Assembly (NCBI GenBank): GCA_934358405.1
Contig: CAKRKL010000037.1
Span: forward strand, 1-15,581
Length of the DNA stretch: 15,581 nucleotides
Direction of reading: 5' to 3'
DNA from: an uncultured Blautia sp.
GTDB taxonomy: Bacteria > Bacillota > Clostridia > Lachnospirales > Lachnospiraceae
Shown: one piece after another, positions 1-7,812 of the stretch
Layout: each line of letters begins with the position of its first letter
Position numbering within the stretch: the stretch's first letter is position 1
Made by a program: the position numbers and the translations under genes
The notes under the pieces: generated by a model
What the model was told of the DNA's origin: nothing
The model's database searches: none
The model's input: the letters and a program-made list of their open reading frames with translations, nothing else

Positions 1-270
1 GTTGCAGGCTTTGGCTTCCTTGCACTTGCAGTTATGATCTTCGGACAGTGGAAGCCTGTGAATATCGGAATGGCAGCGATTCTGTTTGGTTTGTTCAGAG
101 CCCTGTCTAATGTATATACAGGTTTTGACGCGCTGGTTGCCCTGAAGCTTCCAAGCACTCTGTATAACATGTTCCCGTATATTATTTCTCTGATTGTGCT
201 TGTATTTGTATCCAAGAATTCCAGGGCACCGAAAGCAGAAGGTATTCCATATGACAAGGGACAAAGATAA
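1..270 (+). CDS. ABC transporter permease, nucleoside-type (C-terminal fragment)
   Basis: The frame is open from base 1, so the gene starts upstream and only the last 89 residues are visible. The fragment is hydrophobic, with segments at about residues 1-15, 22-36 and 59-71. It ends in a short polar tail rich in Lys and Arg, typical of a cytoplasmic C terminus. The sequence resembles the second permease of BMP-family nucleoside ABC importers (RbsC/LivM-like fold, NupQ/YufQ type). The downstream genes, all for nucleoside breakdown, support a nucleoside substrate. The binding protein, ATPase and other permease would lie upstream of the window. The family is a good match for the short piece seen; the nucleoside specificity is inferred mainly from context. 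Confidence 0.8.
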   Translation, partial: VAGFGFLALAVMIFGQWKPVNIGMAAILFGLFRALSNVYTGFDALVALKLPSTLYNMFPYIISLIVLVFVSKNSRAPKAEGIPYDKGQR

Positions 271-281
271 ATGAGATACCA

Positions 282-340
282 GGGTGGCAAAGTCAAAAGC
301 CGTTCGTGCTTGCACGAAAAGGCTTTTGACCTTGTCACCC
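282..340 (+). repeat. Long imperfect hairpin A
   Basis: The arms 282-301 and 321-340 are inverted copies over 20 positions, with one G-U wobble and one A/C mismatch. Inside them is a second stem, TTCGTG (303-308) with CACGAA (313-318), closed by a CTTG loop. The whole folds into a nearly continuous hairpin of about 26 pairs. It starts 12 nt after the permease stop. No T-run follows, so it does not look like a standard intrinsic terminator. It could stabilise or process the transcript between the transporter and enzyme genes, or be part of a dispersed palindromic element. Confidence 0.75.
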
Positions 341-341
341 G

Positions 342-397
342 CCAGACATGAGGAAGTAGCGATTTACGTAGTAAATCAGCGGATTCCGAATGTCTGG
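342..397 (+). repeat. Imperfect hairpin B with paired GA internal loop
   Basis: The outer stem is CCAGACAT (342-349) with ATGTCTGG (390-397). A symmetric GA/GA internal loop follows (350-351 with 388-389), then GGAA/TTCC (352-355 with 384-387). Next comes an asymmetric purine-rich loop (356-360 with 378-383) and an inner stem GATTTAC/GTAAATC (361-367 with 371-377) with a 3-nt loop. Tandem GA loops can form sheared pairs in RNA, which hints at selection for an RNA structure, although a simple dispersed repeat is also possible. Confidence 0.7.
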
Positions 398-398
398 A

Positions 399-432
399 GA
401 ATTGCGGGAGCTGCGCAGCAGCGGAGCAATTC
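399..432 (+). repeat. Imperfect hairpin C
   Basis: The outer stem is GAATTGC (399-405) with GCAATTC (426-432). A purine internal loop GGGA/GGA separates it from the inner stem GCTGC/GCAGC (410-414 with 418-422), which has a 3-nt loop. It follows hairpin B after one base and has the same layout: outer stem, purine internal loop, inner stem, 3-nt loop. The ribosome site of udp begins about 30 nt downstream. Confidence 0.7.
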
Positions 433-480
433 GTAGTATTGGAGTAAAATCGGGATAAATTATTAGGAGAAGGTGAAAAT

Positions 481-1257
481 ATGAAAAATTATTCTGAGGA
501 TGCCAGCAGACAATATCATATTCAGGTGGCGAAAGGGGAGGTCGGACGATATGTGATCATGCCGGGAGATCCCAAAAGATGTGTGAAGATCGCACAGTAT
601 TTTGATAATCCTGTTCTCATAGCAGATAACCGGGAATATATCACATATACAGGAACCCTGGACGGCGTTAAGGTAAGCGTTACTTCTACCGGAATAGGCG
701 GACCCTCTGCATCCATTGCAATGGAAGAGCTGTATCGCTGTGGAGCTGATACTTTTGTCCGCATCGGAACCTGCGGCGGAATGCAGCCTGAGGTAAAAAG
801 CGGCGATGTAGTAATTGCCACCGGTGCTGTGCGTATGGAAGGAACCAGCCGTGAATACGCACCCATTGAGTATCCGGCAGTAGCTGACTTAGATGTAACA
901 AATGCTCTTGTAGCAGCTGCAAAAGGAAAAGGCTTTACTTATCATACCGGTGTAGTCCAGTGCAAGGACGCCTTTTACGGGCAGCATGAGCCGGAGGCAA
1001 TGCCTGTAGGATATGAGCTGATCAACAAATGGGAAGCATGGAAAAGAATGGGCTGTCTTGCTTCTGAGATGGAGTCCGCAGCACTTTTTATTGCAGCAGG
1101 CAAGCTTCGCGTGAGGGCAGGCTCCTGTTTTCTGGTAGTTGCAAATCAGGAAAGAGAAAAGCTTGGGCTTGACAATCCGGTAGTTCATGACACAGACATG
1201 GCAATACGCGTGGCTGTGGAAGCAGTCAGAAAATTAATTCAGGAAGAGAGGAACTAA
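481..1257 (+). CDS. udp: Uridine phosphorylase-type nucleoside phosphorylase
   Basis: Cleaves uridine, and probably deoxyuridine, with phosphate to uracil and (deoxy)ribose-1-phosphate in the cytoplasm. At 258 residues it fits the NP-I hexameric family (E. coli Udp is 253). Visible motifs are GDPKR at 29-33 and RIGTCGG at 94-100 for phosphate binding, and the ribose-binding EMESA at 196-200. The uracil-pocket segment reads FYGQHEPE (about 165-172). It keeps the Gln, but the Arg found two residues later in E. coli Udp is not present there, so substrate range could differ. The ATG has a purine-rich site AGGAGAAGGTG at 465-475. The stop is 1 nt before deoC, so the two are probably translationally coupled. 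A broader pyrimidine or purine nucleoside role cannot be excluded. Confidence 0.87.
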   Translation: MKNYSEDASRQYHIQVAKGEVGRYVIMPGDPKRCVKIAQYFDNPVLIADNREYITYTGTLDGVKVSVTSTGIGGPSASIAMEELYRCGADTFVRIGTCGGMQPEVKSGDVVIATGAVRMEGTSREYAPIEYPAVADLDVTNALVAAAKGKGFTYHTGVVQCKDAFYGQHEPEAMPVGYELINKWEAWKRMGCLASEMESAALFIAAGKLRVRAGSCFLVVANQEREKLGLDNPVVHDTDMAIRVAVEAVRKLIQEERN

Positions 1258-1258
1258 A

Positions 1259-1924
1259 ATGGACGCAAAAGAAATCTTAAAACATGTGGATCACACACTT
1301 CTTCTTCAGCCATCTACCTGGGAGGAAATCAGACAGATTTGTGATGATGCTATAGAATACGGAACTGCATCCGTATGCATTCCGCCAAGCTATGTAAAAG
1401 AGGCAGCAGAATATGTAAAGGGAAAAATGGCAATATGTACAGTGATCGGCTTCCCAAATGGATACATGACAACTGCAGCAAAAGAGTTTGAGACAAAGGA
1501 TGCTATTGCAAACGGTGCATCTGAGATTGATATGGTTATTAACATCGGATGGCTTAAGGATAAAAAATATGATCTGATTGAAAATGAGATCCGTACTTTG
1601 AAGGCTGCATGTGCAGATAAGATCCTGAAGGTTATCATTGAGACCTGCTTCCTCACAGACGAAGAGAAAATCAAAATGTGTGAGATCGTAACCCTGGCAG
1701 GTGCAGATTACATCAAAACTTCTACTGGCTTTGGCGGTGCAGGAGCAACCTTTGCAGACATTGAACTGTTCTCTAAGCATATCGGACCAAATGTGAAGAT
1801 GAAAGCTGCAGGCGGAATTTCTTCCCTAGAGGATGCTGAGAAATTCCTGGCTCTGGGAGCGGACAGACTTGGAACCAGCCGTATTATTAAGATTGTAAAG
1901 AACGAAAAGGCTACAGGATATTGA
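1259..1924 (+). CDS. deoC: Deoxyribose-phosphate aldolase
   Basis: Splits 2-deoxyribose-5-phosphate to acetaldehyde and glyceraldehyde-3-phosphate, the last step of deoxynucleoside catabolism. The 221 residues match the short bacterial DeoC class. The Schiff-base lysine is K153 in YIKTSTGFG. The other catalytic residues are D91 in SEIDMV and K182 in MKAAGG, matching E. coli D102, K167 and K201 in order. Gly-rich GGIS follows K182 as the phosphate-binding loop. The start overlaps the udp end closely: its ribosome site GAGAGGA (1246-1252) lies inside udp. deoB, which makes the substrate, is in the same operon. Confidence 0.96.
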   Translation: MDAKEILKHVDHTLLLQPSTWEEIRQICDDAIEYGTASVCIPPSYVKEAAEYVKGKMAICTVIGFPNGYMTTAAKEFETKDAIANGASEIDMVINIGWLKDKKYDLIENEIRTLKAACADKILKVIIETCFLTDEEKIKMCEIVTLAGADYIKTSTGFGGAGATFADIELFSKHIGPNVKMKAAGGISSLEDAEKFLALGADRLGTSRIIKIVKNEKATGY

Positions 1925-1925
1925 T

Positions 1926-1929
1926 GGGG
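1926..1929 (+). promoter_or_regulatory. Ribosome site that decides the cdd start
   Basis: GGGG at 1926-1929 sits 1 nt from the ATG at 1931 but 7 nt from the in-frame ATG at 1937. The second ATG is therefore the better start, and translation from 1931 would be poorly spaced. Confidence 0.5.
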
Positions 1930-1936
1930 CATGAAA

Positions 1937-2356
1937 ATGGAAAAAGAAATGATAGACAAGCTGATCGATACAGCTATCGAACAGCTGAAATATTCCTATT
2001 CACCATATTCCAATTTTAAAGTAGGTGCAGCCCTGCTGGCAGATAATGGTCAGCTTTATACCGGCTGCAACATTGAAAATGCAGGCTACACAGCGACTAA
2101 CTGTGCAGAGCGGACCGCCTTTTTTAAAGCAGTCAGTGAGGGAATCCGGGAATTCAAGGCAATTTGTGTGGTTGGAGGAAAGAACGGTGTTCTTACGGAA
2201 TATGCAGCACCCTGCGGTGTGTGCAGACAGGTAATGATGGAGTTTTGTAATCCTGAAACCTTCCGGATCATTTTGGCTGTAGATAAGGAGCATTATGATA
2301 TCTACACACTGAAAGAGCTGCTGCCTCTTGGATTCGGACCGTCTAATCTGGCATAA
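1937..2356 (+). CDS. cdd: Cytidine deaminase
   Basis: Zinc enzyme that deaminates cytidine and deoxycytidine to uridine and deoxyuridine, feeding Udp. Counting from the ATG at 1937, the product has 139 residues, close to the 130-136 of tetrameric bacterial Cdd. The zinc and catalytic set is clear: NCAE gives C56 and catalytic E58, and PCGVCRQ gives zinc ligands C93 and C96. The substrate-binding NFKVGAA and NIENA segments are also present. An upstream ATG at 1931 adds two residues but is too close to the ribosome site. A later ATG at 1949 is possible but less likely. The start lies 12 nt after deoC. Confidence 0.95.
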   Translation: MEKEMIDKLIDTAIEQLKYSYSPYSNFKVGAALLADNGQLYTGCNIENAGYTATNCAERTAFFKAVSEGIREFKAICVVGGKNGVLTEYAAPCGVCRQVMMEFCNPETFRIILAVDKEHYDIYTLKELLPLGFGPSNLA

Positions 2357-2391
2357 CTGAAGCTGACGAATAAGAAGCTGGAGAATAAATT

Positions 2392-3363
2392 ATGACAACA
2401 GAAGAATTAAAAAACCTGCCTAAGGTAGAACTTCACTGTCATCTGGATGGTTCCCTGAGCCGGGAATTTATACAGACAAGACTGGGAAGAGCGGTACAGC
2501 AAGAGGAACTGAGTGTGTCAGAGAATTGCAGCTCTCTGGCTGAATATCTTGAAAAATTTGCCCTGCCGGGACAGTGCATTATGGATGCCAAAGGGCTTGC
2601 GGCAGCCGGCTATGATGTTCTTAGAAGCATGAGCCAGGAAAATATCTGCTATGCGGAAATCCGTTTTGCCCCGCTTTTGTCGGAAACAGCCGGTATGAAC
2701 TGCCGCGACGTGATTGAGGCTTTGCTAAAAGGCCTGGAGCAGGGCAGAAAGGATTTTGGCGTAGAGTTTGGCGTTATCACCTGTGCCATGCGCCATCACA
2801 GCCAGGAGGACAACAGCCGCATGCTTAAAACAGCCAGGGAATACCTGGGCTATGGAGTGTGCGCTGCCGATCTGGCCGGTGCAGAGGCTGCCTATCCGAT
2901 GTCACAGTTTATGGAGCTCTTTGCAAATGCCCGCAGGATGGAGCTGCCGTTTACCATCCATGCAGGAGAATGTGGAAGTGTACAGAATATTATGGACGCA
3001 GTAAAGGCTGGAGCCGGAAGAATTGGTCATGGAATTGCCATGCAAGGACATTTTAATCTGCAAAAAGAGCTTGCCAAGAGCGGAATCGGGATTGAAATGT
3101 GTCCGATCAGCAATCTTCAGACGAAAGCTGTCCAAAGCACTGCACAGTATCCCATACAGGAATTTTTAAATGCAGGTCTGAAGGTTTCTGTGAATACAGA
3201 CAACCGTACAGTAAGTAATACCACGCTGACAAAAGAGCTTTTGTTTATTCAAAACACTTACAAGATCACAGATGAAGAAATATCAGTTCTTATGAAAAAT
3301 GCAGTGGACACAGCATTTGCGCGGGAAGAAATTAAAGACAGAATATATGGCAGATTGCAATAG
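2392..3363 (+). CDS. add: Adenosine deaminase
   Basis: Converts (deoxy)adenosine to (deoxy)inosine, which the downstream purine nucleoside phosphorylase can cleave. The 323 residues fit the zinc-dependent amidohydrolase-fold Add family. The metal ligands are H15 and H17 (HCHLDG), H190 (HAGE, with catalytic E193), H213 (GHG) and D270. The second Asp that follows the metal Asp in E. coli and mammalian enzymes is Asn here (NTDN, 268-271), a variant I associate with one bacterial Add subgroup. Because that position contacts the purine, a related substrate such as a modified adenine nucleoside or adenine remains possible. The ribosome site TGGAG lies at 2379-2383. The gap after cdd is 35 nt. Confidence 0.9.
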   Translation: MTTEELKNLPKVELHCHLDGSLSREFIQTRLGRAVQQEELSVSENCSSLAEYLEKFALPGQCIMDAKGLAAAGYDVLRSMSQENICYAEIRFAPLLSETAGMNCRDVIEALLKGLEQGRKDFGVEFGVITCAMRHHSQEDNSRMLKTAREYLGYGVCAADLAGAEAAYPMSQFMELFANARRMELPFTIHAGECGSVQNIMDAVKAGAGRIGHGIAMQGHFNLQKELAKSGIGIEMCPISNLQTKAVQSTAQYPIQEFLNAGLKVSVNTDNRTVSNTTLTKELLFIQNTYKITDEEISVLMKNAVDTAFAREEIKDRIYGRLQ

Positions 3364-3367
3364 AAAT

Positions 3368-3373
3368 GGGGGA
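3368..3373 (+). promoter_or_regulatory. Ribosome site supporting a TTG start for deoB
   Basis: GGGGGA at 3368-3373 is 5 nt from TTG at 3379. The translation from that TTG gives the conserved N terminus, and no ATG lies between the site and the conserved region. Confidence 0.6.
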
Positions 3374-3378
3374 TTATC

Positions 3379-4569
3379 TTGAAAAAATATGAAAGAGTCT
3401 TTGTGATCGTTCTGGATTCTTTAGGGATTGGTGCCATGCCGGATTCGGAAAAATTTGGTGATGTAGGAGTGGATACCTTCGGACATATTCTGGATAGAAT
3501 GGGATCTCTGGAAATACCGAATTTAAGAAAACTGGGAATGCTGAATCTTCACCCGGCGGGAAATATGACCAAAGTGGAGAAGCCCCTTGGACGATATATG
3601 CGCATTAGTGAGGCCAGCAACGGCAAGGATACCATGACAGGACACTGGGAAATGATGGGAATCAAAACCCAAAAGCCCTTTAAAACCTTCACAGATACCG
3701 GTTTTCCTCCGGAGCTGATCAAAGAGCTTGAAAAGAAATGCAAAAAGCGTGTTATTGGAAATAAGAGTGCCAGCGGAACACAGATCATTGAAGAGCTTGG
3801 AGAGGAAGAAATCAACACAGGAGCAATGATTGTGTACACCTCAGCAGATTCAGTTCTTCAGATTTGCGGAAATGAGGAAACCTTTGACTTACAGAATCTG
3901 TACCGCTGCTGTGAAATCGCCCGTGAGATAACCATGAAGGATGAGTGGCGTGTAGGACGTGTAATTGCAAGACCTTATGTCGGCAAAAAGAAAGGGGAAT
4001 TCAGGCGCACCAGCAACCGCCATGATTATGCCTTAAAGCCTACCGGACCAACTGCCCTGAATTCGCTGAAGGATAATGGCCTGGATGTGATCGGTGTAGG
4101 AAAGATCAATGATATTTTCTGTGGTGAGGGAATTACCAGAACCTATCATTCTGACAGCTCGGTACAGGGAATGGAACAGACAATAGCCATCTGTAAAGAA
4201 GGGTTCAGAGGCTTGTGCTTTGTGAACCTGGTTGACTTTGATGCTCTGTGGGGACACAGACGTAATGTAGAAGGCTATGCCAAAGAGATTGAGAATTTTG
4301 ATGAGAAGCTGGGGGTTCTTCTTGAGGAGCTTCGGGAGGATGACCTTCTGATCCTTACTGCAGATCATGGAAACGATCCAACCTACAGCGGCACAGATCA
4401 TACAAGAGAATATGTTCCATTTCTTGCTTATTCCCCTCAGATGAAAGAAGGGGGAGCTATTGAAAACGAAGATACTTTTGCTGTGATCGGTGCGTCTGTT
4501 GCGGAGAATTTTGGAGTGAAAATGCCGGAAGGAACTATCGGGCATTCTATTTTGAAAAAACTGATTTAA
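3379..4569 (+). CDS. deoB: Phosphopentomutase
   Basis: Moves phosphate between C1 and C5 of ribose and deoxyribose phosphates, joining Udp and Pnp products to the pentose pathway and to DeoC. The length of 396 residues is typical for the alkaline-phosphatase-superfamily DeoB. D13 (LDSLGIG) binds metal. T85 in [10 protein letters not shown] matches the phosphorylated Thr of the Bacillus cereus enzyme. D288, H293, D329, H330 and H341 complete the two-manganese site, with the last three in TADHGND and TDHTRE. The start is TTG, chosen because a GGGGG site lies 6 nt upstream and the conserved beginning starts at once. The rare start codon may lower its output relative to its neighbours. Confidence 0.96.
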   Translation: MKKYERVFVIVLDSLGIGAMPDSEKFGDVGVDTFGHILDRMGSLEIPNLRKLGMLNLHPAGNMTKVEKPLGRYMRISEASNGKDTMTGHWEMMGIKTQKPFKTFTDTGFPPELIKELEKKCKKRVIGNKSASGTQIIEELGEEEINTGAMIVYTSADSVLQICGNEETFDLQNLYRCCEIAREITMKDEWRVGRVIARPYVGKKKGEFRRTSNRHDYALKPTGPTALNSLKDNGLDVIGVGKINDIFCGEGITRTYHSDSSVQGMEQTIAICKEGFRGLCFVNLVDFDALWGHRRNVEGYAKEIENFDEKLGVLLEELREDDLLILTADHGNDPTYSGTDHTREYVPFLAYSPQMKEGGAIENEDTFAVIGASVAENFGVKMPEGTIGHSILKKLI

Positions 4570-4616
4570 ATGGTCACTTTCAGACATGCTTTTTGCGGAG
4601 AATATGAGGAAATGAT

Positions 4617-5345
4617 ATGAAACACACATACTTGCATGATGTACTTCCATTTCTTCGGGAGCTGGAAAGAGAAAAACAGAAACAATTTGAAGCCTATTTT
4701 CGCACGGCACCTTTGTGGCTGATGGATTTGTTCCAGAACGAGGTGATGGAGGCAGGTACTATCTTTATTCGGGAAAGTGAACCTGCAGATACGATTTTCT
4801 TTGTTGCAAGAGGCAAGGTCAAAGCTACCGACTACCGGGTATCCGGCATTGCCTATGATTTTATGAAGCCTGCCAATCTGATCGCTCTTGGAGGAATGGA
4901 GGTGATTCTTGGAAAGGATACCTACCAGACCACCCTGCAGACAGAGACAACCTGTATTGTAGCCAAGCTTCCGCGGGCACAGTACGAAAAATGGATTTAT
5001 TCGGATATGGAAGCCTTCCGTCTGGAGGCAAAGCTTACCTGCGCTTCTCTTCTTGAGGAGGAGCGGCGGAACCGTTTGTATTTGTTTTTGGATGGAGCAG
5101 ACAGGCTGGCTGTGCTTTTTTCGGACTGGTTTGAAAAACATCAGAAAAATGATATACTGTACATCAATGAAAGCAGACAGAATCTGGCAGATGAGACAGG
5201 GCTTTGTCTCAAAAGCATCAGTCGTGCGATTAAGAAATTCCAGTCAGATGGTTTGATTACCAAAAAAGGAAATCAGATTATGGTTAATCATAAGCAGTAT
5301 GAAGGGCTGAAAAAAACGGTAGCTGAAAAAATCGGCAGTGTTTAA
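4617..5345 (+). CDS. Crp/Fnr-family transcription regulator
   Basis: A 242-residue protein with a cyclic-nucleotide-binding-like beta-roll at about 45-120 and a C-terminal winged helix with the HTH at about 185-215 (the segment SRQNLADETGL through SRAIKKF). There is no N-terminal cysteine cluster, so it is not an oxygen-sensing Fnr with a 4Fe-4S centre. The Arg-Ser pair used by E. coli Crp for the cAMP phosphate is not evident, so cAMP is an unlikely ligand. Its position between deoB and pnp, with GAGGA at 4606-4610 as ribosome site, suggests that it controls this operon, perhaps in response to a nucleoside or sugar-phosphate. That role is inference. The gap before it is 47 nt, with no clear promoter. 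Confidence 0.85.
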   Translation: MKHTYLHDVLPFLRELEREKQKQFEAYFRTAPLWLMDLFQNEVMEAGTIFIRESEPADTIFFVARGKVKATDYRVSGIAYDFMKPANLIALGGMEVILGKDTYQTTLQTETTCIVAKLPRAQYEKWIYSDMEAFRLEAKLTCASLLEEERRNRLYLFLDGADRLAVLFSDWFEKHQKNDILYINESRQNLADETGLCLKSISRAIKKFQSDGLITKKGNQIMVNHKQYEGLKKTVAEKIGSV

Positions 5346-5357
5346 AGCCTGTTTGAA

Positions 5358-5363
5358 AAGGAG
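5358..5363 (+). promoter_or_regulatory. Ribosome site that decides the pnp start
   Basis: AAGGAG at 5358-5363 is 7 nt from the ATG at 5371. An open frame extends back to 5338, but that codon lacks a site and would overlap the regulator gene. Confidence 0.7.
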
Positions 5364-5370
5364 AAGATAT

Positions 5371-6192
5371 ATGAACGAATTGTATCAGAAGCTTGAAACT
5401 TGTCTTGCAAGTGTCAGAAAAAAAACAGATTTTAAACCGGAAGTGGCATTGATCCTGGGCTCCGGACTTGGTGACTATGCAGATGAGATACAGATTGAGA
5501 CCACCATTGATTATACAGACATTGAAGGCTTTCCAACCTCTACTGTTGCAGGGCATAAAGGCAGATTTGTATTTGGTTATGTAAAACATGTTCCGGTGGT
5601 GATCATGCAGGGAAGAGTTCATTACTATGAGGGCTATCCCATGACAGATGTAGTGCTTCCAACAAGACTGATGGGCATGATGGGAGCAAAGAAGCTGTTT
5701 CTTACCAACGCAGCAGGAGGCGTGAATCCTTCCTTTAAGCCGGGAGATTTCATGATGCTGACAGACCACATCACAACAGGTATTCCAAGCCCGCTGATCG
5801 GACCGAATATTGAAGAATTAGGAAGCAGATTTCCGGATATGAGTGAAGTGTACAGCAGACGGCTGCAGGATGTGATCCGCGCCTCAGCGAAAAAGTGCGG
5901 CATTGCCATTCAGGAAGGCGTTTACGTACAGCTTACAGGACCTAATTACGAAACTCCGGCAGAGATAAAAATGGCGGCAATATGGGGCGGAGACGCCGTA
6001 GGAATGAGCACTGCCTGCGAGGCAATGGCTGCCCGGCACATGGGACTTGAAATCTGCGGGATTTCCTGCATCACGAATATGGCAGCCGGAATTTCCAAAG
6101 AGGAGCTGAACCATAAAGAGGTTCAGGAAACAGCAGACAGAGTGGCGAAATCCTTTAAGGAGCTGGTGACAGAGATCATTGTAAATATGTAA
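5371..6192 (+). CDS. Purine nucleoside phosphorylase (trimeric class)
   Basis: Cleaves inosine, guanosine and their deoxy forms with phosphate to the base and (deoxy)ribose-1-phosphate. The 273 residues fit the trimeric class seen in mammals and bacilli, not the hexameric DeoD class. Phosphate-site motifs are GSGLG (30-34), AGHKG with H62, and GRVHYYEGY with R82 and H84. The base and ribose site shows GPNYE (190-194), GMST (211-214) and N236. Glu194 and Asn236 match human E201 and N243, which favour 6-oxopurines, so add is needed upstream to use adenosine. The start at 5371 is chosen on the AAGGAG site. Bacterial homologues are named punA, pnp, xapA or deoD inconsistently, so no symbol is given. 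Confidence 0.94.
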   Translation: MNELYQKLETCLASVRKKTDFKPEVALILGSGLGDYADEIQIETTIDYTDIEGFPTSTVAGHKGRFVFGYVKHVPVVIMQGRVHYYEGYPMTDVVLPTRLMGMMGAKKLFLTNAAGGVNPSFKPGDFMMLTDHITTGIPSPLIGPNIEELGSRFPDMSEVYSRRLQDVIRASAKKCGIAIQEGVYVQLTGPNYETPAEIKMAAIWGGDAVGMSTACEAMAARHMGLEICGISCITNMAAGISKEELNHKEVQETADRVAKSFKELVTEIIVNM

Positions 6193-6211
6193 CAAAGGAG
6201 AAAACGAAAGT

Positions 6212-7132
6212 ATGGGAATTGTGGTAATCGGTGATGTTTTTATCGATGTGAAGGGATATTCTGCAGCACCATTTATTCCAGGCGGGAGAAATGCGGGAGT
6301 GATCCAGCAGATCCATGGCGGAGTAGGAAGAAATGTAGTAGAGGATATTGCCAATATAGAGCTGAAGCCTGTGTTTGTCAGTCTGGTAGACGACGATGCA
6401 ATGGGCGAAGAGGTTATCCGCAAGCTGGAACGCCACAAGGTAGATACCAGATTTATGCGCAAGGTACCAAACGGCATGGGAACCTGGCTGGCTATTTTTG
6501 ATCAGGATGGGGATGTTGTGGCATCTATTTCCAAACGTCCGGATCACCGACCTATTGAGCGAATCCTGGAGGAACATGGGGATGAGATTTTTAAGGATGC
6601 AGACAGCATAGTGATAGAAATCGATATTGACAAAGAAATTGTGAAAAAGACCTTCCATTATGCAGAAAAATATGGTAAGAAGGTTTATGCCCTTGTTTCC
6701 AATATGACCATTGCCATGGAACGCCGCGACTTCCTCAGAAAAACAGCATGCTTTGTATGCAATCAGCAGGAAGCAGGACTTTTGTTTTCAGAAGATTACA
6801 GGGAGCTTAGCCCAATGGAGATGGCAGAATGTCTTACAAAACGTATTCAGTCCGCCCATATTCCGCAGATGGTAGTTACAATGGGAAATGAGGGGGCAGC
6901 CTTTGCTGACCAGGAAGGAAATTGCGGTGTTTACCCGGCTCTGAAGGTAGATGTTGTGGATACCACAGGTGCAGGAGATGCCTTTTTTGCAGGAGTCTGT
7001 GCCGGCCTGACATATGGCAAGAGCCTGAAAGAGGCATGTGCCATTGGAACCCGCCTTTCCTCTACTGTTATTTGTACATCAGAAAATATTTGTCCAAGAT
7101 TTATGCCGGAAGAATTCGGTCTTAACAGGTAG
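6212..7132 (+). CDS. PfkB-family kinase, pseudouridine kinase-like
   Basis: A 306-residue sugar or nucleoside kinase of the PfkB/ribokinase family. The first signature is HGGVGRN at about 35-41. The second is DTTGAGDAFFAG at 250-261, with catalytic base D256 and the anion-hole GAG. The GGVGRN form is the one I associate with pseudouridine kinases (PsuK) more than with ribokinase (GGKGAN), so phosphorylation of pseudouridine or another nucleoside is the leading guess. The partner glycosidase PsuG is not in the window. Position between pnp and udk fits a nucleoside substrate. The start follows AAAGGAG (6194-6200) at a rather long spacing of 11 nt. Ribokinase or inosine/cytidine kinase activity is not excluded. 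Confidence 0.8.
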   Translation: MGIVVIGDVFIDVKGYSAAPFIPGGRNAGVIQQIHGGVGRNVVEDIANIELKPVFVSLVDDDAMGEEVIRKLERHKVDTRFMRKVPNGMGTWLAIFDQDGDVVASISKRPDHRPIERILEEHGDEIFKDADSIVIEIDIDKEIVKKTFHYAEKYGKKVYALVSNMTIAMERRDFLRKTACFVCNQQEAGLLFSEDYRELSPMEMAECLTKRIQSAHIPQMVVTMGNEGAAFADQEGNCGVYPALKVDVVDTTGAGDAFFAGVCAGLTYGKSLKEACAIGTRLSSTVICTSENICPRFMPEEFGLNR

Positions 7133-7143
7133 GAGCAAAAAAT

Positions 7144-7812
7144 ATGGAAAGTCTGATTATAGGAATTGCCGGAGGCTCCGGCTCTGGCAAATCTACATTT
7201 ACAAACAGGATTAAAGAGTATTTCGGAGATGATGTGGTAGTACTTTATCACGATAATTATTACCGCAGACAGGACGGAATTCCTTTTGAGCAGAGAATAA
7301 CTGTAAATTACGATCACCCTGATTCACTGGAGACAGAGCTTCTTGTAGAACATCTGAAGCTTCTTAAAGCAGGAAAATCCATAGAATGTCCGGTTTACGA
7401 TTATTCTTTGCACAACCGTTCTGACAAAATTCTTCACATTTCACCAAGTCCGGTGATACTTGTGGAAGGAATTCTTCTTCTTGCAGATCCAAGGGTAAGA
7501 GAGCTTCTTGACATTAAGGTATATGTGGAAGCTGATGCAGACGAACGTATTCTTCGCCGGATTTCCCGTGATGTGGAAGAGAGGGGAAGGGATCTGAAAG
7601 GAATTATCAATCAGTATCTGACCACAGTGAAGCCTATGCATTATCTTTACGTGGAACCAACCCGTTCCAAGGCAGACATTGTGATCAACAGTGGTAAAAA
7701 TAATGTGGCATTTGATTTGTTTGTTTCCAAGATCAGTATGGAATTGGAAAAAAGAAAGCATGACACAATACACAGAGAACTTACAGGAGGTACAGATGTC
7801 ACAGAAGGATGA
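7144..7812 (+). CDS. udk: Uridine kinase
   Basis: Phosphorylates uridine and cytidine to UMP and CMP, the salvage branch opposing cleavage by Udp. The 222 residues match the family (E. coli Udk 213). The Walker A motif GGSGSGKST is at 10-18, followed by YHDNYY near 35-40 and the substrate segment VNYDHPDSLE at about 58-67, which are hallmarks of Udk. The ribosome site AGGAG (7131-7135) overlaps the stop of the kinase gene before it, so translation is probably coupled. Its 3' end overlaps the next gene by 17 nt. Confidence 0.94.
   Translation: MESLIIGIAGGSGSGKSTFTNRIKEYFGDDVVVLYHDNYYRRQDGIPFEQRITVNYDHPDSLETELLVEHLKLLKAGKSIECPVYDYSLHNRSDKILHISPSPVILVEGILLLADPRVRELLDIKVYVEADADERILRRISRDVEERGRDLKGIINQYLTTVKPMHYLYVEPTRSKADIVINSGKNNVAFDLFVSKISMELEKRKHDTIHRELTGGTDVTEG
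7785..7791 (+). promoter_or_regulatory. Ribosome site that decides the rsmH-like start
   Basis: AGGAGGT at 7785-7791, inside the end of udk, precedes ATG at 7796. The open frame extends back to 7691 inside udk, but no site supports that start. Confidence 0.75.

Noticed and set aside
282..340. Hairpin A as a terminator after the transporter permease
   Set aside because: The stem is long, but no T-run follows 340; the next bases begin another hairpin.
271..480. CRISPR array or known riboswitch in the 210-nt gap
   Set aside because: There are no regularly spaced direct repeats, and I recognise no riboswitch core; the content is three inverted repeats.
4033..5141. Long open frames on the minus strand opposite deoB and the regulator
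   Set aside because: They lie opposite well-recognised genes, have no ribosome sites, and their products resemble no known protein.
5338..5370. Earlier start for the purine nucleoside phosphorylase
   Set aside because: It overlaps the regulator gene, has no ribosome site and adds residues not typical of the family, while AAGGAG fits the ATG at 5371.
7691..7795. Earlier start for the RsmH-like gene inside udk
   Set aside because: There is no ribosome site, and it would give a 105-nt out-of-frame overlap with udk. AGGAGGT directly precedes the ATG at 7796.
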